From: Telopea speciosissima
Taxonomy: Eukaryota > Streptophyta > Magnoliopsida > Proteales > Proteaceae
NCBI RefSeq assembly: GCF_018873765.1
Contig: NC_057926.1
Coordinates: 54,945,378-55,009,377 of the forward strand
Reading direction: 5' to 3'
DNA length: 64,000 nucleotides
How positions within the stretch are numbered: position 1 is the stretch's first letter; each line of letters opens with the position of its first letter. A model generated the notes under the pieces. The model saw nothing but the letters and a program-made list of their open reading frames with translations. It did not search any database and was not told the origin of the DNA. A program made the position numbers and the translations under genes. Of this stretch, positions 34,912 through 47,686 are shown one piece after another.

Positions 34912-36270
34912 AACTAAACCTTACCTATCTTCGTCTTCCCCAGTCTACCTTCTCATCTCTGTAACTCTGCCATCTCCGCCTTTGAACTCTTGCACTTCAC
35001 CCCATCTTCTTCTTCCTCAGTCGAACGAAGAACATTGTAGCTTGCATCACCTACTGCAACTGGCCAAAGTTACCTCTCCAACCTCTGCAGCGGCCCACAT
35101 CATCCCTGCCTTGCAACCCCAAACCACCGCCGCCCCTGCGACCCCAAACCACCACCCCACCCCGCCCCCTCCCTGACCAACGACATCAAATTTGAGTTCT
35201 AGCCCAGCTACTCTAGTCACCACTCTTTGCAAAGCAATCCAAGCTTTAGGTTGTCGCTTCAATATATACAACTCTGTATTGCAAGGGAGCTTCCTGGGTC
35301 TCATCTCATTCACATAGATGAGCAAAACACAAGGGAAATTAACCCATCAAAACCCAGCTTCAGCTTCACACACATACACACACACACACACACTCTGTTC
35401 TGATCGATTTGGATGTTAGGTTCTTGGTTTGCTGATCTGGGTCTGCTTGCTTGGCTTTTTAAATGATCAATTTGGGTCTGCTTTATTTGTGGAATAGAAA
35501 TCTGTGAGAACACTAGTTCACTACGCATCCTGCCCATCGCTGTATGCTCCACCACCGCGATCGGTGTGCCCAGCCGCTGCAACCCGCCATCGCACCCACA
35601 TCTCCATCTGTTGTCGACGCATCAGAGCCACCAACATCTTGGCCTAAAACCAAATCTGGTCCAGTTCAGGAATTCATATTCTAGAATGACAATTCTAAAG
35701 CACAAATTATGTTCATTCGAGGGTAAAACCCACAAGAACATACAATGAAATGAAAAACCAAAACATTGGGGGAAAATCAGTACTTTTGGGTGCCCCAAAA
35801 AAATCAATTGAAGAAATCTTCCACTACCTCAACAATATTGACCCTTGATTAGTGATAACCCTGGAAATCTTATCTGAGAGAGAGAGAGAGAGAGGATCTC
35901 GCCTTCCCAAATCTTCCACCATGGATCTCTCTCTCTCTCCTCCTTTCTCGCCTTTAGGTCCTTACTGCCACTGGACCGAGGGATGGAATGCAACGGATGC
36001 TGGCTCCAACGAGGATGAAAGGCCGCCATCGTCTTCTTCCCCGCTATATGCCTTTCTCCTCCGACCTCTGTAACTCACACTCTCTGGAACTTTCTCAACA
36101 ACCAACCAAACGGTTGAGTGGAATGATAAACATCAATTTCCTTCAAATTTCCTCCACATATAGCAAGGGGTTGAGCAAGGGTTGTGTAGGTGGGTGTTCA
36201 CAGGTACAACAAGGAGTTCTAGGGTTGCGCCGGAGAAATTAGGTTGGAGATGGGTTTTTTAAGTTTTTAG
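34912..36270. other. Interior of the Mutator-like element, copy 2
   Basis: Orthologous to 13080-14440: C-rich, CA-run and GA-run tracts with short ORFs, and no recognised protein. Confidence 0.35.
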
Positions 36271-36448
36271 AATAAAGGGTAGTTTGGACATTTTACTCTC
36301 ATTCAGTTAACTATCAGTTATGTCCGTTAGTTTTTGGGTCCAAATTGATATATTGGGCCTTAATGGTGTGGCATTAATTCCACGACGATTTTATAGCTTC
36401 AACTTCCTACTCTAATTAAAAAATTTGGGAAGAGAATGCCTCTGTTCC

Positions 36449-36722
36449 TAGGGGTACGTGTAAATGAATAGTCAAAATCCGTTTCCGTATCCGTGTTTGT
36501 ATCCATTTAGCACTATCTGAATCAGTCCGAAAGCTAAACGGATGCGGATATGGATAGGCTATAGCTATCCGAAAAGCTATATTTACATGCAAACGGATAA
36601 AATATCCGATCCGTATCCGTGTCCGTATCCGTTTAACACTATCCGAATCCGTCCGATAGCTAATCGGATGCAGATGCGGATATAGCACTATTCGAGCCGA
36701 ATCCGATCCGTTTATAGCCCTA
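36449..36722. mobile_element. hAT-type MITE inside the LINE 5' region, copy 2
   Basis: Orthologous to 14618-14892. The TCTGTTCC duplication is at 36441-36448 and 36723-36730. Confidence 0.85.
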
Positions 36723-37092
36723 TCTGTTCCCCCCACTCCGCTTTCTTTCCTCTTGTACATGTTTCGTTTCTCACTCTTGATCTCCTACGTCTGACCCCTC
36801 TTCTTCTTTAGCCGTCTTGCCTCTTCATTTTTTCTTCTTTTTTTGGGACTTCGGGCTAGGGACGCAGCTTCATTAACTCCCCATGGAGCGAGGATGGGAC
36901 GTGGCTTTAATGCTTTCCTTCGTCTTTCACTTTACGCTTCATTTTCTTTCAACGTTTTCACTCTTTGTACTCCTGCTTCTCTCGTTCATCTTCACTTTTC
37001 CCCTACTGATTCTTCTCTTCTCTCCTTTCATCTGGCTCTTTTCTCTTTCTGTTTTTATTAGTTTCCTTCTCGGCTGTGTCTGGTTTTTCATT

Positions 37093-38724
37093 ATGTCACA
37101 AGCTTCTTTGTCTTTCCGTAGGCGGAGTCCGGGGTTTAATGTGGGGAGGTCTCTATCACGGTCTGGTTCTTCGCACTCCTCCACCTCGTAACCTAGACGT
37201 CAACCACCATCTGTTGTTTGGAGAGGATCTCCCTCTAGTGCTCCGGGTGATGCGGATGCTCAGTCTTCCACTCCTATTTTCAGGTCTAAGATTCTGTATG
37301 GGTTCACTTTGGGGTACCCCAGACCTTCACAAGATGAGTTATGTTCGAAGTTGGTTGATCTGTGGGAACGGCTTGGCGCTGTTTATCTTTGTTGCTATGA
37401 ACGTGGAGGTTTCATGGTTGAGTTTACCTCTTGTCTTGAGGGGGACAAAGTCTGGGGTTTGGGTCCTTGGTGGTGCAGAAGGTCACTCATAAATCTTATC
37501 GAACATGCTCTTGATGATGACCGTTATGCCTATGAGAGGAAGTTTTTCCCTATCTGGGTGCAACTTTGTGATATTCCTTCGACTGTTTGCTCCTATGATG
37601 CAGTTAAGCAGGCTGTTTCTTGTATCGGTTAGTTACTGGATCTCCATATTCATGAACCTTCCCCTGGGTGTCAGATTGTTCGTGCTAAGGTGTTGTTTCG
37701 TATAAGACAGCAGGTGTGTTTGTCTTCCATCATCCGTAATGCGGCTGTAGATTCCTTTCCTGTGGCATTTTTGTATGAGGTGTTTAAGATTTGCTTTCGT
37801 TGTGGCCGCTTTTTTCATGTTGTCGATTATTGCTCTTTTCAACAACCCCCCGATCGACGTTCTCCGTGGGGCTCCTTTGACAAAGTGATTACTTAACCTT
37901 TGTTTGTTAACTTGGCAAATGCTCACTCGACTTTTGTTATGGACGTGACTATGTTAGAGCCTGATATTACTTCTTCGGATGAGCTTGGGCTTCCTGTGAG
38001 TCCGGGGCTTTCTGTTTCGATGGATGTGGATGATCCAGTGGTGTTTGCGGAGATTCTGGTGTCCTCTTCTGCTTTGCTTTTAATGGCTTTATCTGGCCCT
38101 GACATGGTGGAGCCGGTTGTTGCGTTATGCCCTCTTCCAGCAAGTATGGATGCAGGTATATATTACTGATTCTTGTGTGGTTACACAGTCTGGTGATGCT
38201 GGGTTGAAGATTAAGACTTCTAGTCCATCTAGCGAAGACTCGTTCATTTCATCTCTGTTCGTTAATCTGCAACCCCTTCCGCTGCCTGGCGATTTTTTTG
38301 CTGATACTCTGTCGGTGGAGGCGATGATTGGTGGCTCTTTGGTTGAGAATATTGAGGGCACTGGGGTGGAGGGCTTTAGATGACTTTTCCTGTTGATCCA
38401 CTGCGGTCCTTTTCTATTACGGGTAGTATGGCGCCAGTATATGTTGGGTTAGTTGTCGAGAACCCTCTCCATAAAAAACGAAAGCTTGTGACGATGGACG
38501 TTCCTCCCCATATCTCGTCTGCTTTTGATTCTGTCAAATATTTCTTTCAGTCGTTCTTGGCTGCTTCTGATGATCCTGATGCTCTCCTTCGTTTGGTTAA
38601 AGATTGGTTAAATGAGTTGTCTCTTGGTGCTTCTTCTGGGTCGGATACTTTTTTGATTGCTGGTACGTCCCGGAGCTCAGAATCGGGGGGGATACAAGAG
38701 TTGCATGTTCCTAGCTCGGTATAG
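37093..38724 (+). pseudogene. LINE ORF1 (DUF4283 plus zinc knuckle), broken, copy 2
   Basis: Same order as copy 1. Here a TAA after HSSTS (37189-37191) breaks the N-terminal part, where copy 1 reads tyrosine. The knuckle CFRCGRFFHVVDYC is near 37792-37833, and the C-terminal part runs open to SESGGIQELHVPSSV. Confidence 0.85.
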
Positions 38725-38916
38725 GTTCCTTTCCTCCACTCTAATTTCTTTGACTATTGTTTGGTTCTCTTTACTATTTTGATTTGTATTTCTGTTAGTA
38801 CTTGTATTCTTAACCATTGCTATCTTGCTCGTGCTTTTATTCCTAGACGTAATTTTTAATTTATTTACTCTGGTTACTTTTTGTCTCTTATCTATTTTGT
38901 TATGTTGGCTTATCTA

Positions 38917-41900
38917 ATGATCAGTTTGTCTTGGAATATTAGGGGCTTAAACAACCCCTTTTCTCGTCGTTGCCTGAGGCTTAATATTGCTTCTTATAAT
39001 CCTGATATTTTGTTTCTTTGTGAAACTAAGGGCCTTGATCACTCTTCTCTTCGTATTTCTGGTATTCCTTCTTGTTATGACCTTGTTTCTTTCTCAAACT
39101 CTCCTTCTGGAGCTCTGGGGAAAAGAGGTCTTTGCCTGTTTGTTAAAAAGGCCCTGTAGGTGGTGCAGATTGTTGTGGAACCTCAGTTTATTGGGATTAA
39201 AATTATGGATAAAGTTTGGGGTGTATTTTGGTGCATTTTTGTTTACGCTCCACCTCACCGGCATCTGTGTACCTCTTTCTGGATTGATGTGCATACATTT
39301 CTTTGTTCTATTATGGATCCTATTTGTCTTATGGGTGATTTTAACGAGATTTTGGATCCGTTGGATAAGTTGGGTGGAAAGCCTTTTTGTCATACTCCAT
39401 CATCTTCACTCCTTTTGGATGTGATTAATTCCTGCTCTTTGGAGGAAATTAAGTTGATTGGTTCCAGTTTCACTTAGTCTAATCAGTAGAAGCCCCCTCA
39501 TCTTATCAGAGAACGAGTGCATCGAGCTTTTTGTTCTGCTGCGTGGTTGAATCTGCTTCCCTTGACTTCCCTTTGTAAAGGCCCTGCTATCTGTTCTGAT
39601 CATAACCCAATTATCCCAAATACTTTTCCTTCCCGGGCCTCTTTCAAAAAGATGTTTCATTTTCAATTAGCCTGGACTAGTCACCCTGAGTTTAAGGCTG
39701 TGGTCTCGGATTTTTGGGACAAGGAGTCTATGGATTCTTTCCCTTGTAGATTATCTTCTTTTTCCAATTTACTGAGAAGATGGGATCGTGATGTGTTTGG
39801 CCATATTAAGATACTTAAAAACCAGCTGGTTAGTGAGATTGGTGAGTTAGTGGACACCCCTTCCTTCTGTAAGGATAGCCTCATCCGTTCAACCAATAGG
39901 CTCAACTGGGTGCTGGATGCGGAGGAAAGCTTTTGGTTGCAAAAATCTGGGTAGAATTATATTCAGTCTGGAGACAGGAACACTAGATTTTTTCATGCTG
40001 TGGCCAAGCAAAATCTCAGACGTCGTAAGATTGATTTCCTTTGCTTAGATAATGGTGAGAAGGTCACTAATCCTGAGGACATTGCCTTTGCCTTTGTTCT
40101 GTATTTCTCCAATATCTTCACCTCTTCTTCCCCTTTGGATGCGGATTTCGTGGAATGTCTTTTTCCATCTTGTATCTCTGAAACCGAAGCTTCTTCTCTT
40201 TGCGCCCCCCCTTCTTTGGATGAACTTCGATGGGTGGTGTTTTCTCTTGGGCCACTTAAAGCCCCTGGTATTGATGGATTCCAAGCCTGTTTTTTTCAAA
40301 AATTCTAGGATCACCTTAAGGATTCTCTTTTGAGTTTTGTTTGTCAGTGTTTCTTGTCTACTTATATACCTGCTAATATCAATCATACCCTCATCTGTTT
40401 AATTCCTAAATCTGACTCAGCCTCGGCCCTGAATGATTTTAGACCTATAAGTTTGTGCACCCCTCTTTCTAAAATCATTGCTAAATTGCTTGCGAATAGG
40501 CTTAAACCTTTTCTTCCTTCCATGATCTCTCCTTTTCAAGGAGCCTTGTACGGGGTCGTCATAGTTCTGATAATATTATTATTTTACATGAAAATTTTCA
40601 TTTCCTCAAACACAAGAAGGGTAAGGATGGATGGGCAGCCATAAAGATCGATATGTCTAAAGCCTATGACCGCATGGAATGGTCTTTTGTGCTTTCAATA
40701 TTCAAATTCCTTGGGTTTGGACAGCAGTGGTGCAATTTTATATTGACTTCCACTTCTTTTTCGATGAAGGTTGATGGGACCCCTTTTGGGCTGTTCTCGG
40801 GGACTAGGCGCATTCGCCAAGGGTGTCCTTTAAGTCCCTATTTATTCATTATGGGTATGGAGGTCTTGTCGCATCTGATATCTTCTTATAGAGACCTTAA
40901 TCTGTTCAAGGGTATTAAGGTGGCTCGTGGTGCTCCTGAGATAACTCATTTACTTTTTGCTGATGATATTTTTATCTTTTGTAGAGCATCTTTGGAAGAT
41001 TTTGGTACTATTAAGGCCATTATGGATCTTTTCTCTGACCTCTCGGGGCAGGAGATTAACTTTTCTAAAAGTGAATTGTATTTTAGTAAAAATGTTTCTG
41101 TGTATCGAGAAGTCTCGTTTGAGCAGGTTTTTGGGTATCCCAGAGATGAACTCGAATACTTCTTATTTGGGAACTGCCCTCTTTCCTTTGAGATCTAGGG
41201 TTAAACAACTAACTCCTTTAGTCAATCGTATATCTGTTAGATTATCTAGTTGGAAAGCTAACAATCTGTCTTTTGCAGGACGGGGTGTTTTGATCAAATC
41301 AGTTCTCAACTCTTTACCGGCTTATCTTATGAGTTGTTTTTTTTTTCCTAAATATATTTGTAAACAAATTGACTCTATTAGCTATAATTTTTGGTCTGGT
41401 GGTTCTGCTTCTCACAGAAAACTTTCTTTGGTTTCTTGGAAGGCTATGAGCTAACCCACTTATTTAGGTGGATTAGGATTTCGTTCGGCCCGAACTCAGA
41501 ATTTGGCCCTTCTCCTTAAACTTGGGTGGAGATTGATTTCTGAAAATCATTCTGTCTGGGCCAAGGTCCTTAAGGCTAGGTACTTTCCTCATATTTCCTT
41601 GTTTGATGCTAAGACGCGTCTTAAAAAAGGATCTTGGTGTTGGAATAGTATCACAAGAATTATTCCTTCACTTCAAACTTTCTGCTTTCGTAAGAACGGT
41701 AATGGTAAGCATACTTTCTTTTGGACTGATCCTTGGGTTCCCTCTTTACCTGGATTCACTATCAAACCGGGTTCTTCGCAGCGATTGTTCCCTGAGAGAG
41801 TGGATCTCTTTCTCTCTAACCAGGCTTGGAATGTTGATCGCGTTCGAGAGGCTACCCCCTCTCTACAGCCCCGAATCATTAATATCCGGTTATCGGATTT

Positions 41901-42946
41901 CCCTGATTCCTGGTGGTGTACGCTATCACAGGATGGCAAGTTTAAAACTAAGTTGGTGGCTGCTTTTATTTCTTCCTCCCTTTTATCTGATTTTAGTGCT
42001 ATCGCTTAGTGGAAATTTTTTCGGAAACTTAAACTTCTTTCTCAGTTTAAACTTTTTTTTTGGCTTGTATTAAATGCAGGGATTCCGGTTAAGGATTCTA
42101 TTTCGAAATGGACTCTGATCGATTCCACTTGTGCTCTCTGTGGCACTTGTAGTGAGACCCTCTGGCATGTCCTCCTTTCTTGTGAATGGGCTAAACACAT
42201 CTGGGTAGCTGGTCCTTTGGGTCTGAGGACTGAATTCATTTCATTTCCTTCTCTCAGACTTTTCTGGACCGACAGCTTGACAAGTCTACTTTAGTTTGGT
42301 TTTTTTATGTGTTTATTATAACGTGTTATGTTATTTGGCAAGTTCGGAACAATTTTCTGTTTAATTCTGTGCACCTTGACCCTGGTCAGACTATTTGTCG
42401 AATAAACCAGTGGTTAATTGAGTTAAACATCCCCCCCTCTCTAATGACAATGATGCTTGTTCTTCTCCTTTGAATATCCTTACTAACTCTTCTTCTTTAT
42501 CTAACTTGGATTTACCTATGTTAGATTTTCCTGTTTTGCTCTGCGCAGGGTTTGACTGCAAGGATTTGGGTAAGCCTGGATGGGTCTTTGGTTTTTTGAT
42601 TGACGGGAAACTTCTCTTTCTGAATGCTGGCCGAAGTAAAAACAAACATTTTTAGGAACCTGAGCTGCACGGTATCCTCAATGGACTTCAGTTCGCTAGC
42701 CTGAGAGGTTTGAAGCTGAAAGAAGTTTGGTGCCCAAATGAAGTGCTACCTGGACTTCTTCCAACTCCATCCCTTTCCCCTTGGCCTCTTGAAGTCCTTG
42801 ACTATTTTGTTAAGATGTCTACTCACCTTAACAATATACCTGTTAAGTTAATTCCTCAGATCTCTATTGTAAATTGGTTTAGATATGTTTTTGGATCTGT
42901 CCCTAGCACTCCTTGCTGTATAAATCTTTGTAACTCTTCCTTTTAA
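38917..42946 (+). pseudogene. LINE ORF2 (endonuclease, reverse transcriptase, RNase H), broken, copy 2
   Basis: AP-endonuclease from SLSWNIRGLNN, then reverse transcriptase with SKAYDRMEW, RQGCPLSPYLF and LLFADDIFIF (40650-40985), a zf-RVT-like segment near 42130 and an RNase H-like tail. Stops and frameshifts are scattered through it. The run 40653-41198 is the longest open piece and covers the catalytic core. Confidence 0.9.
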
Positions 42947-43024
42947 TAGTAATTTGGCTTTTTACCACCAAAAAAAAAAAAAAATTCCACGACCCAACAG
43001 AGGGGGTGTCGATGAAAATTTCCC

Positions 43025-43431
43025 ATTAAGGATTTATATGAATCAGAGAAATTAAGGTCTTCCCTAGTTCGATCTTTTTTATTCCTAAATGGTTCTTTGG
43101 GTTAAGGTAAAATTAGGAAGAAAAAATTAAAGGGGGAAAAAAGGAGTCCCACTTCTGCTGTTCTGCGCTTTGAAACCTCAAAATGCACATTGGCATAGTA
43201 GTTTCAAGTTGCAGTCCTAAACGCGTATATCTTTAATTAATACTGTTTGTTAAAGCCTAGCTATTCAGCTATTAGTTGATGCATTGACAAACACATAGTG
43301 GGTTAATCTCATTGTCCACCGTTTCTAAGGGAGTTAAATTATAGTGCCCAAATAATAATAAGGAGAGAGATCAATTTATACATGTTCGTTTATATTAGGG
43401 TATCTTATACCCCAAGCCAATAGTGAATAAC
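43025..43431 (-). promoter_or_regulatory. Orphan LPR-type promoter, distal part, copy 2
   Basis: Orthologous to 21200-21606. It is upstream-flank sequence of an LPR-type gene, ending at the unit 3 border. Confidence 0.66.
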
Positions 43432-44505
43432 TAAATAGTATATTTAATACGAAAATAAAAGGCTACTAGACTTCGTGAAGCTTGCGCTAAGACACGAAAT
43501 GGGAGAAATAACCGCCTCGCCCCAAGAAATGAAAAATTCCCACACTTGTTGGATGCCCCCATGCATTTTCTCATTGGCCAGACTACCTCTGTCCAACCCT
43601 GTTATAGACCTATTGCAGAGGGATGACGAAATAGACATGGAATGATTCTTTTAACTATATTTGATGCAGGCCCAGGCCTGCATGCCAAACTAAGCCAAGA
43701 TCAAGATTCAAATCGGTTCAAACTATACCACATCATCAAGGTCGATTTACACCTTGTCATGTGGATTTGACTTCAAGAAGACCTCTAACCGATGGCAAGC
43801 TGCCCTTAGCCGATTTCTATAATTCATTACCTTCACATTCCTATATTTTAGGAATTGGAAAATCTATCTAAGAGGTATCGGTTTTAAAGGAAAGACAATC
43901 TAATAGAGTTGGGTTTTGGGAAGAATTGATTAATGAGATCTCTCCTTGTTTTATTTCTTTCCTATATTTTAGTAAGGCTTTTGTTGATTAGAATATCAAC
44001 AAAAGAGAAGACGCCACATGGACAACAACCTTGCATAGTTTTGACTTTTGAGAGTTCTCCCTCCTTGGGAAGAATTTTGAGGAGAGAGAGAGAGAAATTT
44101 TTTAATTTAGTTTTTATTAATTTTGGTATTTTTAATTGTCAAGGAGTGTAGCTTAGATTAGGATTAACTTTTCCTTTATTTTATGATGTAAATTTTGATT
44201 TAATTGTAGTCGTAGGATAGAATGCAATTAATGCTTGCAAATTAGATTTTATTTTTCTTTCTATGCTCATTCAATAGTGTAAATAGGAGAATATTGTGGT
44301 GAATGCACTCTATGTCTTTTCATTATCAGTGAAGGTATATATATATACAAGTATAGTGTAAATAGGAGAATATTTGATTTTAGAACGTGGGATCCAATTC
44401 ATCAACAATAAGAATCAAACTAAAATTTTGAGAACTATAGATTACATGAGTTAATATCCTATATAACTTATTAGTAACTCAAGTTTGGTTTCCATTTTTC
44501 CTTGT
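43432..44505. other. Non-coding unit-start segment, copy 3, internally deleted
   Basis: Same segment as 21607-23293, but 613 bp shorter because of a deletion joined near 44352-44371. No gene is seen. Confidence 0.6.
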
Positions 44506-47371
44506 TCAAAGAGTCAACTTCATTGGTCGTATCATCTCATTATCCTCATGGTCCAAAATCTGCATAAATGAGAAACAAAAGATTAGTAAGAGATTATATA
44601 ACTAACAAAGACAGAGGGTGGGACTTGGTGCAACGGTATATAATTAAGGTTGCTCCATTGTGATCAAATGGTCACGGTTCGAGTCTGGAAACAGTTTCTG
44701 TGTAAAAGCAGGGATAAAGTTGCATGCATTATGATCCTCCCCAAACCTATATGTGATGGGAGTCTCGTGCATTAAATACGCTCTTTTTTTTTTCTTTTTT
44801 ATTTTATATAAGTAACCAAGAGGATATCCATGATTAAAGAAGCTTACATGACAATGGTAGACATATCCAGGTGCAGCAGTGACATTGAAGGGATATGTTG
44901 TATTGGTCTCCACCATATTAAACTTGACAACCACAGTAGTTTGATATCCAGGCTCTATCTTCACTACATTCTTCCATGTCTTCTCATAGTTAGGGATTGT
45001 TAACAATTGCCCAATCGCATAGTCTGTCACGTTGCATGCAATTGCATCGTTCTTTGCTGTCATACAATCGGAGAACGTAGTTTCATTTACCAACTCTTGA
45101 ACCTTGATTGCCTGGAAGGTGGCTAAATGGATGTGGAGTGGGTGATTATCTGGGGTCAAGTTGATCACCTCCCAAACCTCGCTGGTACCGGATCTCGGAG
45201 TTTCCGTCACCGGATCCGAGAAGCTTTTCCCATTAATATAGAGATGGGTTGGGTTTTCGGTAGCACTATCATACTCATACAACACGATATACCTCTTCTG
45301 CACTGCACCTTCACTTGTTGCTACCGGATAATTCACTAGGCTTTTTGGGATTTTTGAATTATCGGGGCGGGTCGGATTACCCGATGCAATGATGAACTTC
45401 ATGACGTTTCCGCTCAGCTGGTCTACCGGGCTGCCTGTCGGGTACGGGTAAGGTGCAGTATTGGTTAAGATAGACTCATTGGTTTGAGAAGGTGAGAAGT
45501 CAATTACAACATCGGCAATCTCAGCGGGGGCTAGGAGAATACTCTGAGTCTGGACTGGGGAGTTAAGGTATGATGAATCAGATCCTATTTGGACGAATGG
45601 GAGGCCATTGGATAAGGAGAAGTTAAAGTATCTTGCATTGGCGGCATTGATGATCCTAAAACGATACTTCCTTCGTTGGACCTTAAGATATGGCCAAGCC
45701 TTACCGTTAACTATAATGGCATCACCAAAATATTCTGGTTGCCATTGTGGGTGAATGGAGGGGTTATCACCAGTTGAGTTGATGTAGATGGATCCATTTT
45801 TGAAGAAGCTTCGATCGATGATCATCAAGTGCCGATCAAACTCTGATCCAGATGGGAGGTTCAAAGGGTTTTCTACTTTTGGATCACGGATGACGTAAGG
45901 CCCAATCAGGCCTGCTAAGAGGTTGACACGTGTTAACCCAAGTGCATGATCATGGTACCATAAGTTACCGGCAGCTTGGACGTTTGGGTATGTGTAGGTT
46001 GCTTGGGTCCATTGAGAGCCGGTATCATTGAAATTGGAGGTGAACCAGGAAAGTGGGTGACCGTCGTCTTGTGGTGGATGGACGCCACCATGGAGATGGA
46101 CAACCGTTGGAACTCCACCATTCTTAGGGATGGCAGTGGTGATGGTGTGGTCCCATGAGAAGATGTGGTTTTGAGGAAGGTGATTCTCCCATGTCACTGA
46201 TGTTGGCACCTGTTTCAAGGCCTCGATCACTGGTCCAGGTATGGTTGCCTCCTCTGCCGATGTACCATATGCGAAGACTGTTGTTTTAGGTAAATCACGG
46301 TGGAATTTCTGCATGAGCATGAAAAAACCAAATACTATTAATACGTGATTGATCTTAATTTAACGCATACTATAAGTGGAATTTTTTCACTATCAAATAC
46401 AAGCTTCCTTTGTAAAGATGTCGCTCGCTTGTTAAAGACTTGGGTAGAACTCATCCTTAATGTCTAGCCATTAAAGAAAAGGGTTCCTAAATACCTAGGA
46501 AAATTATTTCCTCCAGTTCTCTGCCCGGCCTAGTTCTCCAGTGCCTCTAATAAATTTATTTTTTTTGGGGGGGGGGGGGGGGTTGTGGTTGACTCAACCC
46601 AAGCAGTGTTCGGGTAGGGGTAGGGTGGTCATTGCGCCCCCCTCTCGTTAGAGGCACTGGGGAACTAGCCGGGCATGGAACTGGAGGGGATAAAGATTCT
46701 AGAAGTCTCTATATATCGAACTATTCACATCCGATGTGAGATTATTACTTTGGTCTTCTGCGTGGAACCCCAACAATGCATAAGTACGAGAATTCTTGCA
46801 TCCATCCATAAGCGGTGCATGATGGAATGCAATTCTAGCTCTTTTGCTTTAAATGATTATTAAAATCTAATTTATGTGGAATGCAATAAGATTATTTCGT
46901 TTGAAATCTTTATCACCTAAAACTAGGTGCATGTAAATGTGAGAGGCAACCATATGCCCATTTTTGCCATTTAAAGGGGTCGAGGGGTAATTATGAAAAT
47001 AAAAAGGACATATGGTTGCCTCTCAAATGTATGTACGTGCAAATGATCCATTTTCAACCTCTAGGCTCTAGGGGGAGGGGTGGTTTTTGTAGGGATAAGA
47101 GGAGGAAGAATTTATATACCCATGTCTTCTCGAACATGCCTATGGTGAGATTTCCAGGTGCTGGTGAGCTGCGGTGTTGCATTGAATAACCAGAGAGCTT
47201 TGGAATTTGGGGGAGCTCATCAACATACATTTGCAGAGAAGCAGAAACTTGCTGAAGGGTTGCATCAGTCACCGGAGTTTCCGCAGCGGTTGACGGTACT
47301 GGGGTGACCGCTCCACCACAAATCAGCACGATTAACACAACAAAGATTGATAATAATCTATTATCTCCCAT
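44506..47371 (-). CDS. LPR1: LPR1-type multicopper oxidase (ferroxidase), gene A3, intact
   Basis: Coding exons 47371-47120, 46308-44848 and 44559-44506 give 588 aa; introns are 46309-47119 and 44560-44847, GT-AG, phase 0. The signal peptide is [20 protein letters not shown]. Copper sites: HLHGG at residues 155-159, HDH at 203-205, HPLHIH at 473-478, and [12 protein letters not shown] at 569-580, giving the type-1 Cys, His and axial Met plus type-2/3 His. Many N-x-S/T sites fit a secreted glycoprotein. Arabidopsis LPR1, about the same length, is an apoplastic/ER ferroxidase that acts with PDR2 in iron-dependent phosphate sensing in roots; the role here is inferred from that family. The start at 47371 is chosen because gene B has an ATG at the same place while its sequence further upstream is out of frame. 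This is the only A copy in the window with all exons open. Confidence 0.93.
44612..44803 (+). mobile_element. Au-like SINE in intron 2 of A3
   Basis: Identical in layout to 1572-1763. The duplications are at 44594-44611 and 44804-44821. Confidence 0.85.
46510..46687. mobile_element. Foldback MITE in A3 intron 1
   Basis: Orthologous to 3470-3638, with the G run grown to about 16. Confidence 0.72.
46929..47040. mobile_element. Small inverted-repeat element in A3 intron 1
   Basis: Orthologous to 3900-4011, here with several substitutions. It lies in the more diverged part of unit 3. Confidence 0.55.
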
Positions 47372-47665
47372 TCTTGTAGATTTGAAGTGTTGATTTGTCT
47401 GTAAACAGAAAGCCAAAGAAAAAACAAGTCAGTTTATAGAATGGATCGATGGAAGTCATTGAATTGGGTTAAGGCACATTCTGTGAGAGAGAATTGAAGG
47501 TCCGGTAGTGGTGGTGGTGCAATATAGTATAAGCACCCTAGCTTGTTTCGAATCAAACTAACCTTAATTTGGGAATGAAAATTATCCAGCTAGAGAAAGG
47601 AATGGAAGGGACAAGGCGTGTGGTGAGCACAAGATTGATGATGAATTGGCCATCCTACTCACCCC

Positions 47666-47686
47666 TATATATATATATATATATAA
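47666..47686 (-). promoter_or_regulatory. TATA region of gene A3, expanded TA run
   Basis: A TA dinucleotide run of about 21 bp stands where A1 and A2 have about 12 bp. The candidate 5'-UTR donor and acceptor seen in A1 are also recognisable here (acceptor TTTACAG just before 47398). Confidence 0.55.

Larger units (their letters stand above)
36387..42983 (+). mobile_element. Near full-length L1-type LINE, degenerate, copy 2
   Basis: Orthologous to 14556-21158, with the ATTCCACGAC duplication at 36377-36386 and 42984-42993. Some motifs damaged in copy 1 are intact here (SKAYDRMEW, zinc-knuckle context), but stops at 39157 and 39475 are shared. Confidence 0.93.
34738..43024. mobile_element. 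Mutator-like element split by a LINE, copy 2
   Basis: Orthologous to 12907-21199. The flanks ATTATGGAG (34729-34737) and ATTAAGGAT (43025-43033) are the degenerate 9-bp duplication. No transposase is visible. Confidence 0.85.
21607..43431. repeat. Tandem unit 2 of the LPR array
   Basis: Complete 21.8-kb copy with the same order and the same shared insertions as unit 1, so every large insertion in it predates the duplication of units 1 and 2. The left boundary is set at the sequence taaatagtatattta, where the promoter-like flank gives way to the unit-start segment. Confidence 0.95.
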
